Assembly: GCA_036345935.2 (NCBI GenBank)
Contig: JADWOT020000010.1
Coordinates: 5,407,417 to 5,471,416, forward strand
Direction: 5' to 3'
Length of the DNA stretch: 64,000 nt
Source: Taenia hydatigena
Taxonomy: Eukaryota; Platyhelminthes; Cestoda; Cyclophyllidea; Taeniidae
Both the position numbers and the translations under genes were made by a program. The notes below the pieces were generated by a model. The model had not been told where the DNA came from, did not search any database, and worked only from the letters and a program-made list of their open reading frames with translations. This document shows, one piece after another, positions 58,500 through 64,000 of the stretch; within the stretch, counting starts at the first letter, position 1, and every line of letters starts with the position of its first letter.

Positions 58500-60465
58500 T
58501 AGAAATTAACCGAACATATTCACCATCCCAAACAACAGCTTAACCAATGAATTCGGTCACAGAAATTGCCATGCCTCAAGGCTGAATGCTATTTACTGAG
58601 GGCACGACTCTTGTAAGACGCTCTGGATGCTACTCGACATCACTCGCTAAGTTCTGGTATAGAGGGGCAGGAAGCATTAAGAGAGCGGTCAATGTGGCAA
58701 TGACGCGGAAATCGCTTCTAGCTTAAGGTGGATTTGTCCAGTGACGGTTTGTACTACCTAGCCAAATGACCAAAAGTTGTTCATATTTGGCACATTTATT
58801 CGCTTTGTGAGAATGTGAACGTATAAAATACAAAACCCTAGACACGAATAAGTTTATTTTCTAATATGTACAAAAGCAGCAAGCAAATATCAGCAAATGC
58901 ATACGAATAGGTCGCGGATACACACACAAGGAGCTAAGCAACTCGGAAATGATGGTTTATCAAGATTATCTGACAATCCTAGCAGCCCACTTTTGATGAT
59001 TTTTAGCTAGTAGGATCTGCAGGTCTTTTGGACACTGAGCAATTCAACGCATCTCGAGCTGTCAGGAGTAAAGGTACGCCGACAGTGCCGGTGAGATTGC
59101 TTCCAAAATTTGAAATGACAAATCGCAGACTATAAAATTTGGGGGAATTCCGGGGCATTTTTATGCCGGATGGGAGGTAGAAACTGCATTTCACATGTAT
59201 GAATGCCCTCACCACTAATTGCTGCTGCGATATGAAGGTTTGATTGAGCAGTCAATCAAGGGCATGGCTCTATGCAGGCCTGACTAAGCTGCTGCCATCT
59301 AGGATTGCGAATGAGTGTGTATCTTTCATCGTGCGCTTTGGTTCTGACTATTCCGCACCGGTCGATCGATGGCAACAAAGTTAGTTAGTTCTCAGACCTA
59401 TGGATCTACCGGGAAAATGTTGAACACTATGCGTGCATGTATACCAAATTAACGAAAACGCATGTGCAACCATTTCGTTTTTCGGTATAATGAAAGCTTC
59501 TTTGACTCCCATCTCTTTGTCAACTTCATTTGCCTTACCTACTGTCGGTTTGAAAGTAGTAATAAAGGCACTTAAAATGCACCTATGGACTCGAAAATAT
59601 TTTGTGTTTTGCCACACCCACTTAAAATAGCATTTACTATTCTGCCTTTCACTTTCGGTAAATGACCACAGTTATTACCTCACTATTTTGCCTTTGCTGT
59701 CGATCTAAATCAATAGCTCTTACAAGTTTTGATACTGGACGCAATCATCCCGCAAAAGAATGCACCAAATGACCAAGGTTAACTAACTTTCCTGGTTTTG
59801 TGGAGGATAACAGCCACTCAAAGCCGAAAGTAATGTCAGCAATTTAAAAGAATCCGTGTGAAAACTTTTTTTTGATAAAGCTTAGCACTAGATTTCTGAA
59901 GTCTTGCGCAAGCCATGCCTTTGTTCAATTTTGCTAAGAAAGGAAAGAGTAGAGGATGTAGCACGCATAGGAAACAATGAGCAATCTTGTTTGCAGACTG
60001 TTAAATAGACTAATGAATTATTTGTAATTAGTAGTTTCAAAAGGATGATAATGGATTCATTGCAATAATGACTCACTTAAGTGAATTCTCCTACCATTTA
60101 CCAAATCCGATTTCTGCATTTCAAGTATTCGGTGCACAGAACCTGAAAACGACGCCAGACGATCCCATGTTGACACAGTTAGCATACTCTTAATGTATCA
60201 TTAGTTCAGCAAAGTCGGTAAAATAGCTATTGTTCCCGGATAATGCGCTAAAATTAATGTAAACTGGATTCGATTACAGATGATGATTAAATCGTCATTC
60301 AAATACAATTACACTTTAATGCTTTGGACGACAAGGATTGTTTTTTGGATGCATAGAAATTCCCTCATTGATTCGTTAGCATTGGTTTACCTTCTGCAAC
60401 TAGCGCAGTTCTAAATGTTCATTACATGAAAAGAGGACATCAATTAGTGCCTAAAGCAAATTAAG
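58500..60465. other. No supported gene
   Basis: Short, overlapping ORFs on both strands. No repeat partner was noticed. Confidence 0.4.
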
Positions 60466-60905
60466 TCTGAAGCATTTGATGCAAGAAACGAAACTAAAGA
60501 GAAAGAAAATTGAGTTTATTAGGTCGAAATCTACGAAAAGCATTAAGGGGAAAAACGATAATGAAAGCAAAGAAAGCAAGAAAGAGACAAAAAATAAGTA
60601 AATTGAACCCAAAATTTGAAGTGCCAGAAATGAAGTAAACGGGAAAGAATAATTAATTTACAAAATAAAAATGCACGAAATGGAATAGAGCCAACGAAAA
60701 GCGAATTAAAATTAAAGTTGGAATGTACGAAAGGTAGCGAACGGAGGGAGAAAAGAATTGATAATAAAATGACGCATGAGTTAGGCCAAAAAGAGAAAAT
60801 TTGGTGGTAAAACACTAAAATCTATAAGATGAGGATAAAAGAGAGAATTGAATTTTGAAGCGTTAAAACATGAAATAAAGCAGAAGAAAACAATTGATAA
60901 TGAGC
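60466..60905 (+). other. Purine-rich strand tract
   Basis: About 440 bases in which the plus strand is dominated by A and G in irregular order (runs such as GAAAGCAAAGAAAGCAAGAA), with few C and T. It explains the Phe/Leu/Ser-rich minus ORF at 60543-60815, which I do not call as a gene. Confidence 0.65.
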
Positions 60906-61869
60906 CATATCGCTCTATTTAGTTGAAGTAGGATTTGCATCGTGGGGTCGGCATAAGTTGTCGTCAATGTTGAATTAATCTGCATCAAATTAAAAGATGG
61001 TGTCATCTAACCTCTTGATAATGCATGCAAATACGTATTAAGGACTGAAGGGATATGATGCGGAACTTATGCAACGCAAGAATATGTACTTAATCATATG
61101 GGAATCAAAAGCAATGCGATTAATGCGCTGAATCGAGCAGAGATAGTGATGCTGTGGATGAAAAGTAACATTATTTCGTTTCGTATCAAGAGCCCGAATG
61201 GATCAAGAATGATAACAGCTGCGAGGTGTAGTTTGCAAGTTTTCTTTTTTTTCCTTGGCCGGATTTGACGTCACTCATTATAACGTAATTAACGGCGAAA
61301 GAAAGCACATGCGCGACATCTGTACTGGCCTTGAAGTTTTAATGCGATTAAGGGGATGCTTGAGGTTAAATTCACTTACCCTTCGTGGCAATACTACCCT
61401 GGCTAGAGTAGCTTCTAGCCTGGGCAATGGGATCACAGGCCGAGAATCTTGCAAACCATCAGCGTAATCATAACTGGATGTAAGGCTAAAATACTCTTCT
61501 AATATGGGATATCGTTAGGCTGTGAATTCCATTGAGAATCACTATTGGTCAAGAGAACTAGCCTTTGCATTGGCCAACAGTGTATCGATTCATATCAAAG
61601 TTGAGATAAATGTCTTTCTGTGTAACACATTTCGCTGCCAGTTAATAATCCGAACATAACCAATTATGATTTAACAAAGCCGTCCTGCTCAAGCCATCAC
61701 GAGCCTTTAATATATAAAAAGATTTAGGGAAATTCAAATATAATTCTTTCAGCGAAGAGGAGTGAATTCGCACCCGCAGGTTGATGTGATTACACTTAGG
61801 ACTGCACTTAAATAATGCTCTCTAAGTAGATTAGCATTTGCAGTCCTACTTCACTCACGCTACGAGAGT
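60906..61869. other. No supported gene
   Basis: A 70-codon plus ORF at 61255 is unsupported. A 7-base stem (GGCTAGA/TCTAGCC) lies at 61401-61420. Confidence 0.4.
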
Positions 61870-62084
61870 CCCAAAGCGTGCTTCAGAAATTATAATATGG
61901 AGCTGGGAGTGAGTTGAACCCATCTGGCATTCTAAAAATGGTGCTTTTTCTCAGTTTAACTGTAAACCAGTGGCTAGGTGTCTCCCGCTCTTGTATGTCA
62001 TCAAGCATAATGCAATCGATGGCTCATTCACATTCTCTTTTGAATATTTTTAGCTCTCACTTAATTGATGATTGCATTTGCCAG

Positions 62085-62993
62085 GCAAAATCGCAAAATA
62101 AGAAGATCACGGACCTCCGTCAAGAGTTCGTTGAAGGGCTGTGTAAATGCCTTGGTGTTGTTGACATCGTGAATGTTTGTGCAGCAATTCCAAGCTGGGA
62201 GTGGATTCTCTATTTACAAACGCCCTACTCATACCTCAGCAAGTGGAAGTGGATTGACAGACGAGTCTACACTACACTGTATTCAGACGTGCCGATTCCG
62301 CGCAACGCAAAAGTTTATAAGCCGTCGAGCAGCACTTTGATCAAATGCAGTTTGACCTTCGGTTCGCACAAATTCGAGCTCCTTACGGTGCATATGAAAC
62401 AGTCTACTGCCTTCTCTACGTTTCCACCTTAAAGAATCGAGGCCGAGTCTGCTGTCCTGTGCATCCATTGCGTGTGAACAGCAATGAGTTTCTCAACATA
62501 GTAAATTCCACCCGTCCAACATCATTGTGCGTTCAGACTCATCGTGACCTATCTCAGACAAATACCGTTTATCTTTCCCCGAATACTGTCAAAATAGCGC
62601 CTTTTGGCGAATCAGCTGAGATGCTTGAGTAAAGCACAAGCTGCCATTTTCGACTGCGTTCTTTACGCACTTAAGCTTTCACTATTCACAAGGGATGGTT
62701 GTAATGTTATTGCTGAAATCCAAGCCATATTTAGGACCCTGTCGCCCAAACACACATTTGGCATAGTGATTATGGATGATGTGAGGCGGAAAGAGGGAAG
62801 TGGAATGGACCTCTTCATGGACTATGCGTTGAAACTCGGTCTCATCAATAACTCTCCTCTGTTGACTGCGCCTATGAACTGGCGGATATGGCGCGTCAGC
62901 GATATTGGTAATCACATCACAAATCGCAGGGACATATTTGAATGGGTGTGTCAGGATGTAATTTGGAGGCGGATGCAAGAATCTGTCATTTGA
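62085..62993 (+). pseudogene. F-box-like pseudogene
   Basis: This is the second copy of the 43641-44558 exon. It follows an acceptor (TTTGCCAG) and reads KKITDLRQEFVEGLCKCLGV, then VVDIVNVCAAIPSWEWILY. A one-base deletion near 62321 (TATAAGCC for TATAAAGCC) shifts the frame. The frame then recovers as MQFDLRFAQIRAPYGAYE but stops at TAA near 62630, where about 14 bases are missing compared with the first copy. It finishes as TFGIVIMDDVRRKEGSGMDL to RDIFEWVCQDVIWRRMQE and TGA. The last third is strongly conserved. Upstream 61870-62084 is also homologous to the first copy. Confidence 0.75.
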
Positions 62994-63395
62994 TTACCTA
63001 CGATGATGTGTGAAATGTTGGGCTTTGCAAACTGGTTCGTTCATCACGCTTATATTTAAACGAATGCAGGCTTTCCTTATTTCAGCTCTCTGTTTTACCT
63101 GCATTGGCAAGTAGACTAAGACTTCATCGGGAATTCTAGCTCAAATTAGGTTTTGGAATTGGAATATAGGAAATTATTGTATAGGTGCCTTGTACTGTAA
63201 CGTGATTAAGGGAATGTTGAAAGGATGCGTGACAGGGTAAGGAGATTCCTCTACTCATACACGTGCACCTACCTTCCTTTCTCTTCTGACCTGAATCCTG
63301 TCTCGTTGTCAACTACATCTGCCCTACTTACTCTCGCTTTCAGAGTAGCACTGTGAGCTTAAACATTTAGGGTATGAGCTGGCAAACATCACTCC

Positions 63396-63626
63396 TTGCT
63401 CTATTTACTATGCTTAGCATTGGTCATTTACTCGTCTGTCATCTTCGGCCGAACGCCTCAGTTGATTGCTCGTTTACCTGTCTCAGACCCCGATCTGAGA
63501 CAGTGTCTCCTAAAATCCCTATATCAATGTCCCCAAAATTCTATGCAAGAATGCGGTAAAATTGCAGAGACTTACCAGATCGCTTTCTTTTTTCCCATTC
63601 ATAGCAATCACTTCCACTCCAATTAG
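63396..63626 (+). pseudogene. Segment co-duplicated downstream of the F-box pseudogene
   Basis: The frame PQLIARLPVSDPDLRQCLLK then SLYQCPQNSMQECGKIAE is the counterpart of 44996-45115. It is open for 76 codons and could be an exon of an unknown gene. An overlapping frame (63374-63559) is also partly shared. Confidence 0.35.
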
Positions 63627-63639
63627 CTTGCAGTGTTCC

Positions 63640-64000
63640 ATGCTTGTCATTCAGTGAGCACTTGAAGATCCGTGCCCTAAAATGGCAAGCTAAACAGGCG
63701 CCATTATTATCGTCGCCAATAATTGGACTAATTAATGATCCCTTGAAGATTTTACTTCCTTTAACAAGCGGAGAAGCCATCTGTAGATCGGAAATGCACA
63801 AGTGCATTAAGTCAGTTAGATAAAACTGTAATAGAACAGCGGTATGAAATTGCATGCAACTTTCGTGCATCGCACGAATTCAGTGCACTTCTTTTAGTGT
63901 CAATCGTCGTGTGCATGGTTTCAGGATGCTATCATCTTTTCCACTAAAGGATTAGGTAGTACGGTATTTTTGCAACCCCCTTAGCGAAAAACTGTTTTTC
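63640..64000 (+). repeat. Duplicated segment, partner of 33960-34378
   Basis: Collinear with the 34-kb copy and cut by the window end. Confidence 0.65.

Noticed and set aside
60543..60815. 90-codon minus ORF
   Set aside because: Explained by the purine-biased plus strand; low-complexity Phe/Leu/Ser peptide.

Overview
The window looks like low-density nuclear DNA of a eukaryote, most likely an invertebrate animal. Coding potential appears as short exons bounded by GT/AG splice signals, with introns of about 74-170 bases where both ends can be read. Recognisable proteins are C2H2 zinc fingers and an F-box-like family. There are AATAAA signals, no bacterial operons or ribosome sites, and a 100-N assembly gap at 18681-18780. 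I cannot name the organism, and I saw no tRNA, rRNA, reverse transcriptase, transposase or CRISPR.

The dominant structure is a family of large segmental duplications, named here A (1-3458, plus), B (7214-12388, minus), D (16213-18680, plus), E (22600-23455, plus, old), C (23452 to about 30128, plus, most complete) and F (30540-31590, minus, partial). Read in the orientation of C, the unit carries parts of four genes. These are an unknown minus-strand gene with a well-kept last exon, an unknown minus-strand gene with an HxD-like motif, a plus-strand multi-exon zinc-finger gene (exons traced at 27542-29100), and an unknown minus-strand gene that converges on the zinc-finger gene and ends at AATAAATAAA. 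No copy is fully intact. A and B share 2.2 kb of arms that are identical everywhere I compared them, forming a large palindrome around position 5287. The identity stops abruptly at 2214/8361, although diverged homology continues.

Between A and B (5144-6016), and at 46060-46480 and 52547-53237, are older, more decayed relatives of the zinc-finger gene. The finger exons are almost all flanked by phase-1 introns, so they can be gained or lost without shifting the frame. C and D show a tandem finger-exon duplication, and A shows its collapse back to one exon.

The right half (31.6-64 kb) holds an F-box-like family. One member has an uninterrupted 305-codon exon at 43641-44558, one is a pseudogene at 62085-62993, and there are fragments at about 31.8 kb and possibly 48.3 kb. 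Other interspersed or segmental repeat pairs link 7.0/33.6, 13.6/36.0, 16.0/45.7, 33.0/58.2 and 34.1/63.8 kb. The remaining intervals (about 36.3-43.4, 48.7-52.5, 53.9-58.0 and 58.5-61.8 kb) contain only short ORFs that I could not defend.
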